DNA from: Microcoleus sp. bin48.metabat.b7b8b9.023
GTDB taxonomy: Bacteria > Cyanobacteriota > Cyanobacteriia > Cyanobacteriales > Microcoleaceae
Reading direction: 5' to 3'
DNA: 64,000 nt
NCBI RefSeq assembly: GCF_013299185.1
Contig: NZ_JAAFKG010000037.1
Coordinates: forward strand, 1-64,000
Positions 19,201-29,000 of the stretch are shown here, piece by piece. The position numbers were made by a program, and so were the translations under genes. The notes under the pieces are model-generated. The model searched no databases and was not told the origin of the DNA. It was given only the letters and a program-made list of their open reading frames with translations. The stretch's first letter is position 1, and each line of letters opens with the position of its first letter.

Positions 19201-21319
19201 AAGTAACAGTTGTAGGGGCAAAGGTGTAATCTGAATTTTGGGTAGCCGTGCTACTGGGATTGATGAGAATTGGTACAGTTACCGTAGTATTGGGAGAACT
19301 GCTAATAGTAACGGGAATATTGATTGTTATGTCTGTTATTGATTCAGTACCGCTATAAGTTGCTGCCCCGAAATTCACCTTAGGAGTTGCGTTGAGCAAA
19401 ATCGAGGTGTTAAAAGAGTCAAAGTTCGCCGTAGCTAAATCGGGTAAGCCATCTTTGTTAAAATCGCCTGCAACAATACCTTGGGGATTGGTTCCCACAC
19501 CAAAATTAATAACAGTGCCAAAAGTGCCGTTACCATTCCCTAACAGCAGGGAAACATCATCCGATCCATTATTTGCTGTGGCTATATCGAGTTTTCCATC
19601 GACATTAAAATCGCCAGCAGCAATAGCAAGAGGGTCTCTTGCGACACTATAGTTGGTCGCTGCACCAAAGCTGCCAGTGCCATTCCCTAATATAACTGAT
19701 ACATTATCTGAGCCTTGATTGCTAGTTGCCAAATCTGGATTTTGGTCTCCATTAAAATCGCCCAATACGATGTAATTTGGGTTATTGGCAACGGTAAAGT
19801 TAGTGGCAGCACCGAAAGACCCATTAGCATTTTGCAACAGGATGGATATGTTATTAGAACTAAGGTTAGCTGTGGCAAAATCTGACTTGTTATCCTTGTT
19901 AAAGTCACCAACAAGCACAAAATATGGATTTAATCCCACGCTCAAATTAGTAGCTGCGCTAAAACTGCCATTACCATTTCCCAGTAAGATAGAAATATTG
20001 TTAGAGCTTCGATTGGCTGTAACTAAGTCAGGATTGCCATCAGAATTAAAGTCTCCAGCAGCTACAGTATAAGGATTTGCCCCCACACCAAAGTAGGTAG
20101 CATTACCAAAAGTTCCATTACCATTCCCTAAAAGTAGAGAAACATTGTTAGTAAAATTATTGGCTGTAACTAGGTCAGAATTGCCGTCCTTGTTAAAGTC
20201 ACCTACAGCGACAGACCAGGTAGCGAGATCGCTCGGCGGGTTGGTGTTAAGATTAGTGGCAGCGCCAAATGCGCCAGTACCATCTCCTAATGCGATCGAA
20301 ACATTGCGATTAGATCCTGTGGTGGCAAAGACTAGGTCAAGGTTGCCATCTTTGTTAAAATCTCCAGTGGCAACTTTGCGGAGACTGTAGGTTATAGGAA
20401 AGTTAGTAGATGCGCCAAAACTATTCAAAACCTGTTCGTAATTCGCCAATACTTCGGTTTCAAACACCAACGACGTTTTAATCGATCCTGTGCTTGTTTC
20501 TAGTTTCCAGTCGCCACCTTTTGCTGCACTTCCGGTGAGGTTTTTGGAAGCAGCAACGTTTGTATTTGTGAGTTGGGAAATGCGTTGGATGAAGATGAGA
20601 CCGTCTAGATCGATCGGGCGTTCATCAATAATGTCGCATTCATCAATAATGTCGCATTCATCAATAATGTCGCATTCATCAATAATGTCGCATTCATCAA
20701 TAATGTCGGGGGGTTTAACCCCCGTCTCATAGCGAAAGTTCTCTGAAGATGACTGTAGATGGAATTGTTTATTGAGGTGATCTCCAGTCGGTTTCAACCG
20801 ACTTTCGCTATGAGACAGAGAATTAATTCCCTGTCGGACTTTCGGGTAAGCGCGAGAAACTAATAAAGAGGACTGTATATTGAATTGTTCATTGAGGTTA
20901 TCCCCAGTCGGTTTCAACCGACTTTCGCTTTGAGACAGGGAATTAATTCCCTGGCGGATTTGCGGGTAAGCGCGAGGCCCCGATGCAACATTGCAACCAT
21001 AAATTAAAATATCCGTACTGCTTGTAAAAGCATTCCGCCACTGCTGCAATTGCTGGGAATATGTTTCTAAATTATCTAAGGAAAATCTGGTTTTACCGAA
21101 TTGCAGACTTCCGGGACTGCCGTGGGAGATAATGTGGATGCTGTCAATATTCGCCCGAAGAGCTAAAATATCAGTAATTTGGGCGATCGCATCCTCGTTC
21201 CCATCTAACACCACAACTTCCGTACCCGGTGTTACCCCAGCCACTAAACTGTGATAATTTGGTACGCTTGTGTCGATAAAGGCGATCGACTTTACAACAG
21301 GAATATTTAAATTCGGCAT
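16265..21319 (-). CDS. Giant DUF4347 / FG-GAP / Calx-beta / RTX calcium-binding protein (paralog 2)
   Basis: [30 protein letters not shown]...IHIISHGSPGSLQ; FG-GAP repeats GDFNKDGNLDLV; Calx-beta units; TPTPTP linker; GNDxLxGxxGND RTX repeats. Confidence 0.9.
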   Translation of the reverse strand: MPNLNIPVVKSIAFIDTSVPNYHSLVAGVTPGTEVVVLDGNEDAIAQITDILALRANIDSIHIISHGSPGSLQFGKTRFSLDNLETYSQQLQQWRNAFTSSTDILIYGCNVASGPRAYPQIRQGINSLSQSESRLKPTGDNLNEQFNIQSSLLVSRAYPKVRQGINSLSHSESRLKPTGDHLNKQFHLQSSSENFRYETGVKPPDIIDECDIIDECDIIDECDIIDECDIIDERPIDLDGLIFIQRISQLTNTNVAASKNLTGSAAKGGDWKLETSTGSIKTSLVFETEVLANYEQVLNSFGASTNFPITYSLRKVATGDFNKDGNLDLVFATTGSNRNVSIALGDGTGAFGAATNLNTNPPSDLATWSVAVGDFNKDGNSDLVTANNFTNNVSLLLGNGNGTFGNATYFGVGANPYTVAAGDFNSDGNPDLVTANRSSNNISILLGNGNGSFSAATNLSVGLNPYFVLVGDFNKDNKSDFATANLSSNNISILLQNANGSFGAATNFTVANNPNYIVLGDFNGDQNPDLATSNQGSDNVSVILGNGTGSFGAATNYSVARDPLAIAAGDFNVDGKLDIATANNGSDDVSLLLGNGNGTFGTVINFGVGTNPQGIVAGDFNKDGLPDLATANFDSFNTSILLNATPKVNFGAATYSGTESITDITINIPVTISSSPNTTVTVPILINPSSTATQNSDYTFAPTTVTFPANTTNLTQNVAVTIKPDNIAENAETAIFSFGTMTGSLAGALAGTIAQTTLTIPANGKISYAIATDIPSIPEGNTGTKPLIFTATRSGDTGGASSVKYTIAGTATNGTDYNNIGGTSGATGIAGTIDFAAGETSKTITLDVLGDAVVESDETIAVALSNPVAPGITPTITAATATTTIANDDKAGINVIPLDGNTSITEGGVAGSYAVRLTSQPTAPVTISLTAGDRINPVAAITFDRNNWNVPQKISVSAIDDNIVQGVLSGTITYAISSADANYNSLTIGDVTIAIGDNDRAGVSIIESAGSTEIGEGGATDTYSLVLTSEPVAPVTINFNPGSQINAIAPVTFTSKNWNVAQNVTVSAIDDNLSEGTHTGTITHTSTSTDANYNDLIIPNVTASIADNDRPGVSIVQSAGSTQIGEGGATDTYSLVLTAAPTAPVTINLDAGSRVNAIAPVTFTPNNWNVAQNVTVSAIDDSIPEGTHSGTIAHKSVSNDTKYNNLTISPVTVTIADNDTAGVTISPTSITATEGSASGTYSVKLTAQPTAPVTVSFANGTQINAIAPITFDATNWNVAKPITVTATDDAVVEGNHVGAIGHTATSVDTKYNQIAISGVTVAITDNDTTPTPIITRTRTPTPTPTPTPSPTPTPASEVTPTPTPTPAIVIPPPAPTDAPQTPDTDCICRTIVSPDLNQPNQVDDTLYGNGSNINQLGSLQNDDFYGSTIPNLFDAKEGNDNLFCGNDNDSVNGNEGNDFIVGNEGDDLLFGGKNNDIILGCEGQDIVFGNRGRDSINGREDDDFINGNQSDDWIDGGKGNDSLFGGKDNDLIVGSQGNDSLLGDLGDDTLCGGQGDDYLRGDRNNDLIDGGEGNDRIYGGEDDDTLIGCEGDDVLSGDLGNDSLIGGLGIDRFLLSVDSGIDTIGDFEDGKDLLILGNGLTFSRLAITQSNGITQISFAATGQVFASLIGVSSTAINAADFTLL
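20618..20978. repeat. In-frame dispersed-repeat insertion inside the DUF4347 domain, including a (GATATTATTGATGAATGC-type)x5 18-bp array (DIIDEC) and two copies of the CAGTCGGTTTCAACCGACTTTCGCTATGAGACAGGGAATTAATTCCCTG palindrome
   Basis: Direct comparison with 31238-31452 and with intergenic 40220-40465; interrupts YGCNVASG|...|LDGLIFIQRISQLT relative to the uninterrupted paralog 1. Confidence 0.85.
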
Positions 21320-21604
21320 GATACACCTATTGGGAAATTCAAATCCGACAACAATTTATCAGTTTCGATATATTTAGTCGCAACAATTAATTTTGATTGT
21401 TAAACACACAGCATCTGCGTAAAAACTTGCAGGTTAAATATCCGTTGTGGTAACAATAGCAGCTTTATTCGAGGAGTTCTGTAAACTTTTATTTAAAAAT
21501 AGCTGAGAAATCAAAATTTCGCTAAAGACAATATTCAGGAAATGAATCCAAAATTACTGTACCACAAAAATTTGCGAATCAGACCAAACTATCATATTAA
21601 TCAA

Positions 21605-21672
21605 GGTACGTAGTTGGGCTTTAGCCTCCTTTAAGCGTATATATGAAGAGGGCTAAAGCCCAACAACGTACC
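21605..21672. repeat. Palindromic dispersed repeat, same family as 6574-6641
   Basis: GGTACGTAGTTGGGCTTTAGCCTCC...GAGGGCTAAAGCCCAACAACGTACC. Confidence 0.92.
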
Positions 21673-21680
21673 AATCTCTG

Positions 21681-22754
21681 TCAGGTCATGGAACGCAATT
21701 TGGCTATACTTAGAATCACGACTGCTAATCCTACGGCGGCGATCGCGTAATAAACATTAACATTAGCTACTAAGCTGTCATCATTGTCAATCGTAGTTGT
21801 GGCGATCGCAGTGGTAATATAAGAGCTAAAAGGTGCCACAGGATTTGACAGTGCAACCGCGATCGTTTCATTAGGTTCAAACTGTGTATCGCCCACCACA
21901 TAAAGAGTCAGGCTTTTGGATACTTCACCCGCTGCAAAGTCGATCGTACCTGCGAGCTCTGTTGCGCGATCAGTTGCCCCAAGATTATTGTAATTGCTGC
22001 TGTTGGTCGCACTACCGCCGATCGCATAATCTACAGAACTTGCCCAGGATGTAGCGCCTTTGCGAGTGATGGTAAAAGTAACAGGAGTAGTGCCAGCATT
22101 GCCTTCTGCCATTGCCACAGCCTTAGGAGTAATAGAATAGTCGATCGGATCGAGAAGAATAGTTACCTTCCTCACTCCCGAACCCAAACGATCCGATCGC
22201 CCGCTAATCACCCTGTTAAAGCTAGCATAGATGCTGGAGTTGACTGAGCCCGTCGCATCAGCTTGACTGGCAGTAGCATACAAGTACGGCGAGTTCAAGC
22301 TATTTTGCAGTCCTTTGTGGTTGTTCCATGCCAGCTTTTGGTTGCTAATTTCTAAATCGATACGGGAACCCTTACTTACCAACTTAGGAACATTTCCCTG
22401 GATAATTTGAGCGCCCGGAGGTGTATTGTAGTCGTTACCAAAAACAGCCATATTCCCATTGGCAATCTGCATCTCAGCATCGTTGCTTTGAGTCCCACCA
22501 TCCCCTCCATAGCCGTCATTCGATGCCGAATCACCAATATTTACCGTCCATCCTGATGATGTTTCACCATAGTCAACGATAAATTTAACAGTGGTGAAAC
22601 CTTTAAAGTCTATCTTTACTAACGTTTCTAACCAACTGTCGCCGTTGGCATCACTCGGAGGTTGCACAAGAGTAATAAACTGGTTCTGCGTACCTGCGAT
22701 CGCGCCTGTTTTTAAGTCAATTTCGCAAGGCACTGTCAGGTTTGATTTTACCAT
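21681..22754 (-). CDS. Calx-beta domain protein with C-terminal transmembrane segment
   Basis: Calx-beta block SSVDYAIGGSATNSSNYNNLGATDRATELAGTIDFAAGEVSKSLTLYVVGDTQFEPNETI and C-terminal VYYAIAAVGLAVVILSIAKLRSMT. Confidence 0.75.
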   Translation of the reverse strand: MVKSNLTVPCEIDLKTGAIAGTQNQFITLVQPPSDANGDSWLETLVKIDFKGFTTVKFIVDYGETSSGWTVNIGDSASNDGYGGDGGTQSNDAEMQIANGNMAVFGNDYNTPPGAQIIQGNVPKLVSKGSRIDLEISNQKLAWNNHKGLQNSLNSPYLYATASQADATGSVNSSIYASFNRVISGRSDRLGSGVRKVTILLDPIDYSITPKAVAMAEGNAGTTPVTFTITRKGATSWASSVDYAIGGSATNSSNYNNLGATDRATELAGTIDFAAGEVSKSLTLYVVGDTQFEPNETIAVALSNPVAPFSSYITTAIATTTIDNDDSLVANVNVYYAIAAVGLAVVILSIAKLRSMT

Positions 22755-22942
22755 GATAGACCATATCGGAGTTGCAAATATCGAAAAAATAGGGGGTGCA
22801 TCTCAGTTTGGCATTTGTATTGCGAACTCACGACAGATCGCACTGTAAAAAAAAATGCTTTTCGCGAAAATGAGATGCTCCAAAAAGTAGGTTTAATAGT
22901 ATCGACAACAGGTGGATATGTGCACAAGCAAATATATCTGTA

Positions 22943-23010
22943 GGGGCGAAGCATGACCGGAGTAAGTATGAGATTATCACTAATAACTTATATGCGGTCA
23001 TGCTTCGCCC
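22943..23010. repeat. Inverted repeat GGGCGAAGCATGACCG...CGGTCATGCTTCGCCC
   Basis: Complementary arms flanking an A/T-rich loop between two convergent/tandem genes. Confidence 0.85.
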
Positions 23011-23039
23011 TCTTCAAAAACCAGATGCACCCTCGATAA

Positions 23040-26000
23040 CTATAGCAAACTGAAATCTGCGACACCAATCTGAGTGGAAGACACTCCAATTAAAGAAGCA
23101 AAAACTTGTCCGGTTGAGATTAAGCTAATCTGAGTTATTCGATTACTTTGAGTAATTGCCAATTGCGAGAAAGTCAGCCCGTTACCGAGAATCAGCAAAT
23201 CTTTACCATCCTCAAAATCGGTAATAGTATCAATCCCAGAATTCGCAGCTAACAAGAATTTGTCCAATCCATTGCCTCCGGTTAAAGTGTCATTCCCCAA
23301 TCCACCGTCAAGCAAATCATCTCCCATGTCTCCCAGCAGAATATCGTTGCCGTTACCGCCGTTCAAACTGTCAGCACCCCGGCCTCCATACAACGAATCA
23401 TCTCCCTTGCCGCCGAAAAGAGTGTCATCCCCATTTAAGCCCGCAAGCCAATCGTTGCCATCCAAGCCGTTGATAATATCGTTATTTAGGCCAAACCAAT
23501 CATTACCATTAGTAGCGTTGATAACATCGTTACCATTGGTACCGTTGATAATAGAATTATTGCTCCTACTCTTAAAATTGCCTCTAACACGTATAGATGT
23601 CGGAGTATCGCGGATCGTAAAGCTGCCTTCGGTAGCAAACGGCGAACCCGCCCAAGCAGTATCAATCGCTTGCACGCTCCAATAATATGTTCCCAGTTGC
23701 AAATCTTTTAACTGCCAATTAGTGTTTTGACTGGCATTGCCCAACCCGACAACTTCTCGGGTGCCGTTGTTTAAAGACATCGGGGCAAAAATCTCACTGC
23801 CTCCCGGCGTCGTACCGACTCGCAAATTGTAGTTTAAACCCTCAGCAGGAGTTTGAGCGTCGGTTGCTGGATTCCAATTGAAAGAAACTTGTCGGCTACT
23901 AACTTGCGATCGCAATCCTGTCGGCACAGTAGGAGGAGTATTCGCGTTAGGACTATTGTTGCGGTAAATATCGCGATCGAGCAACATATCCAACTTGCCG
24001 TCGGCATCGTAATCTCCCCAATTTGCGACATTGCTACCGACATTACCGGGCAAAACATTCGTATCTTCAGCAAAGCCGCTGCCCGTATTGCGGAAAACTC
24101 GATTTCCCCGGTTAGTAGCTGCCAGCAAAATATCTAATTTGCCATCATTATCATAGTCTCCCCAATCTGCAAACTTGCTTCCAGGAAATACCGCATTCGT
24201 ATCTTCGCTAAAGCCATTACCAGTATTGCGAAATATCTTGGTTATTAAGCCCGCATCGGTGCTACCGGCCAGCAAGATATCCAACCTGCCATCATTGTTG
24301 TAATCTCCCCAAGCAGCCGAACCCTCAGAAACACCGGGCCAGGAAAAAGCTTCGATAAAGCCGCTGCCGGTATTGCGAAATACCTTAGCTATTTTGCCGG
24401 TACTGCTAGTACCAATTAACAAAATATCCTGTTTGCCATCTTTGTCGTAATCTCCCCAAGCAGCCATACCGTTCTTAACGCCCGGAAGTTGAATATTGAA
24501 ATCGGGAGTCAAAGTACCGTTGCTATTGCGATAGATGACGCTGGCATTCGTGAGAGACAACCCTGTATTATTCGGATTACGGAAACTCTGTTCGGTAGCA
24601 TTCAGGAGGTCGAGTTTGCCATCGTTGTTGTAGTCTCCCCAGGATTGGGAACTACCTTGGGGACTTGTATTTAAACCTGTGAATGGATTTTGGGTGCCGC
24701 CACCGTAGATTTGGACTGAACTAGGTACTGGAAATCTGCCGAATGGAACTGTCTGCAAAGCAAAATTCAGTTTGCCATCATTGTTGTAATCTCCCCAAGC
24801 TGCGGTAGCACCTAAAGTCAATCTCCGAATACTGCTTTCAGCGGTAAAAGTGCTACCAGTATTGAGGTAAGGCCAAGAACCCGTGGCACCATCGCTGCCA
24901 GTATTGCCACCGAAGCCGCCTAGAATTTGCGGTACACCAGCAGCGATAAAATCGAGTTTGCCATCACCGTTATAGTCTCCCCAATCGCTAATTGTTTTGC
25001 CGCTGAAATAACTCGATATTTCTGTAACAATCTTGCTGAAAGTGTAATTGCGTTCCAAGTTTGTGACGCTGACATCTTCAGGATCGATACCTGAATAACT
25101 AACGAAATTGTCACCCGGAGTGCGAACATAATTGCTAACAGCCGGATCGAGGATAATTTTGTAAGGAGTATCGCCATCAATTCGGCTATCGTTAACTCCG
25201 GTAACAGTAACAGTTTGAGCGATATTCCAATTATCGGAAGTGAACAGCAAGCTTGATGTCGAAACAGTTCCTTCAGCAGGATTGTCGCTTCTGACAGGTA
25301 TTACTACATTCGCTCTAGGCTGAGTTGTGAGTAAAACACTAAATGTAGCCTGGCCACCTGCTTCTGTTGTTGTCAAACCATTTTTCGGCTCGACTAAAAT
25401 AGCTGGGCTTTTGCTTCCAAGATAGCGAAATAGATTTGTGATGCTAACATCAGCAGCATTGAGACCGGAATATTTTGGGTCGGTGCTGACGGCAGGAGCA
25501 GTAACGATCGTGTAAGGTCGATGTGCTATTAGTGTCGGATTGTTGCCCCCTCCCGTTACCGTTACTTCTTGAGGTATGTTCCAGTTTTGTGGGGTAAAGG
25601 TAACTGTGGAAGTCGAGAGACTTCCTTCCCCTGGATTTGCGCTCAAATCGATCGCAACATTAGCCGTTGGCGGGCTGTTAAGTTCGATGCTAAATTTAGC
25701 TTTGCCGCCTGTTAGCGTAGTAGCTAATCCATTGGTAGGTGTGACAGTAATTCCGGGAGTATCGCTAATCGTAAAACTGCCTCCTTCAGCAAACGGCGAA
25801 CCCACCCAAGCAGTATCAATTGCCTGTACGCTCCAGTAATATGTCTTATCTGGAGACAAGTCTTTGAGTTGCCACTGGGTGTTTTGACTGACATTTCCTA
25901 GCCCTACAACTTGCCGAGTTCCATTCGCAAGAGACATCGGGGAAAGAATATCTTGACCCCCCGGTGTCGTGCCAACTCGCAGGTTGTAAGTCAAACCATC

Positions 26001-29000
26001 AGCAGGAGTTTGAGTGTCGGTTGCTTTGTTCCATTTAAACGTAGCTTTTCGCCCGGAAGGTAAAACGGATAGCCCTGTGGGTGCAGTCGGTGGAGTGTTC
26101 GCATTAGCTGTATTGCTGCGGTACACTTGTTTGCCGAGCAAAATGTCAAGTTTGCCGTCATTGTTAGAGTCTCCCCAAGCTGCCGCACCGGTGTCATTGA
26201 GTCCGGCATTTGTTTCTTCGGTAAAGCCGTTGCCAGTGTTGCGGTACACTTTGCCATCAACCAAGACATCGAATTTACCGTCATTGTCGTAGTCTCCCCA
26301 AGCTGCCAAACTGCCACCGGGCAATGCAGCAGTCGTATCGTCGCTAAATCCGCTGCCAGTATTGCGAAATACCTTGGTTATCAAGCCGGTATCGGTGTTA
26401 CCTGCTAGCAAGATATCCAATTTGCCATCATTGTTGTAGTCTCCCCATGCAGCCGAACCGTCAGAAACACCGGGCAAGGAAAAAGCTTCAATAAAGCCGC
26501 TGCCGGTATTGTGAAATACCTTAGCTATTTTGCCGGTACTGCTACTGCCAATTAGCAAAATATCCTGTTTGCCATCTTTGTCGTAGTCTCCCCAAGCAGC
26601 AGCACCATTGGAGACAGCGGGCAAATTATTGCTGGTATTGATATCTGGTACGTGGCCGGTGCCAGTATTGCGGTACAGCAGGCTGCCAAGTTGAGATGCC
26701 CCAGATTGAGGATTGAAAGCAATTTTTCGGATGTTCGCATCCAGGATATCTAGTTTGCCATCGTTGTTGTAATCTCCCCAACTAATAGAACCTGACGGGC
26801 GAGGAGAACCAAAATCTTCATTGAGGCCGAGAGCGTAGTTCGTCCAAGATGTGCCGGTATTTTTGTAGACTGAGATTGCGTAGGAGGGCATAGAATTGCT
26901 GCCGCTGCCCCGTCCGCGTGGATTGTTCAAATTGTTGGCGGCGAACTCTAGGCGACCATCATTGTCAGCATCTCCCCAACCAGAATATGAAGTTAAAGTA
27001 ATGGGAAAAGTGCGATCCCAAGTCAGGGTACTGTCTGCGTTGCGATACAGCCAAGTACCGTCGGTGCGTATCTGTCCCGTCACCTTCGGACGATTTCCTG
27101 ATGCTAAAACATCAAGTTTGCCATCGTTGTTGTAGTCTCCCCAAATTCCGTTGGCTTGCCCGAGTCCCTGGGATAATTCTGTGGGGAATTTCACAAACAG
27201 CGGGGCTGGAGTTTCATTGTCAGTGTTGGTTGCGGTTAGGTTGTTGGGAGAGAGAAACTTGTAGTTCAAATCATCGGTTGCCGCAGGATCGAATTTGATT
27301 GTATAAGTGCGATCGCCGTCTTTGATGGTATCGTCTACTCCGGTAACGGTGACGGTTTGGGCTGTGTTCCAATTGTCGGGAGTAAATGTCACTTCCGATC
27401 GAGAGATTTTGCCCTCGGCTGGGTTGTCAACGCTAATGGGAATTGTAACAGTCGATCGCGGTTGAATTGTGAGAAAAACGCTGAAATTAGCAGTGCCTCC
27501 TGCCTCGGTTGTAGTTAGCCCGCTGGTGGGATAAGCCACAATTTGCGGGCGTAAACCAAGCCGAATGATTGAGAGATTGGTAAGGCTGACATCTGCTGCA
27601 TCGAGGCCTGAGTAACTAGAATCTCTACTTTGGGCGGGTTCGGTGAAGATACCGTAAGGTATGTTGCTGTATTGGTTTTCTATTGGGCCGGGTGTACCTC
27701 TTACGATGACAGTTTGAGGTTGATTCCAGTTATCGGGAGAGAAAGTCAGCCTCTGGGTGGAAAGTGTTCCTAGGTTCGGGTTAGCCGTCAAGCCAATGCT
27801 AACCCCATCACGCGGTTGAGTATTTAGTTTGACGCTAAAAGTTGATTCACCGCCTAGTGTTGTGGTGGTTAATCCGCTGGTGGGGCTGACAGTGATGCCA
27901 GGAGTCGGAGTCGGTGTTGGAGTCGGAGTCGGCGTCGTAGTCGGAGTTGGCGTCGTAGTCGGAGTTGGCGTCGTAGTCGGAGTTGGCGTCGTAGTCGGAG
28001 TCGTAGTCGGAGTTGGCGTCGGTGTTGGAGTCGGAGTCGGCGTCGTAGTCGGAGTTGGCGTCGGAGTCGGCGTCGTAGTCGGAGTCGGAGTCGGCGTTGT
28101 AGTCGGAGTTGGCGTCGGAGTCGGCGTCGGAGTTGGCGTCGGAGTCGGCGTCGGAGTTGGCGTCGGAGTTGGAGTTGGCGTCGGAGTCGGAGTCGGAGTT
28201 GGAGTTGGCGTCGGAGTCGGTGTTGGAGTCGGAGTCGGCGTCGGAGTTGGAGTTGGAGTTGGAGTCGGTGTCGGTGTTGGTGTTGGCTCTGGTGTAGGTG
28301 TTGGCGTCGGTGCTACATCGTTATCAGCGATCGCCACAACCACCCCAGCAACAGCAATCCCGTTATACTTAACATCGGCACTGGTAACATTGTGAGTGAT
28401 ATTCCCGCTGTGTGCACCTTCCACAACGGCATCATCAACAGCGATCGCAGTCACTGGTTGAGCGATATTCCAAGTGTTGGGAGTAAAAGTGATAGGGGCG
28501 ATCGGCTCAATCTGACTACCTGTTGTGAGAGTGAGAGTTACAGGGGCGATCGGCTGCGATTTCAGCACCACATTGTACGTACCGTTTGCACCGCCTTCTG
28601 TAGCTTTAGTTTCAGCAACACTAATAGAAACACCAGCCGTATCATTGTCCTTATTAGTAATGCTAACTTCCGAACCCTTTCGGTTGTTATAATTCGGATC
28701 TGCACTAACAGCAGCCGCCGTGATAACTTTGTATTCAATATCGCCATCAGCAATATTGTCATCAACCCCAGTTACTGTTACCGATTGCGTTATATTCCAG
28801 TTAGCGGGAGTGAAAGTTAAACTATTAGTCGAAACAGTTCCTTCAGAAATATTAGAACTGTTCAAACCAATAGTCACATTAGCAGTTGGTTGAGTATTCA
28901 GAACCACAGCAAAGTTAGCCTTACTGCCATCTTCGCCCGTAGTCAATCCCGCCGTCGGATTCACCGTAATTCCCGGAGTTTCATTGTCACTGTTGGTGAC

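Noticed and set aside
27829-28395. 188-aa + strand VGVGVGV ORF (and the 12060-12434 and 59236-59733 equivalents)
   Set aside because: Antisense readings of Pro-Thr linker microsatellites inside well-supported large CDSs; low-complexity artefacts.
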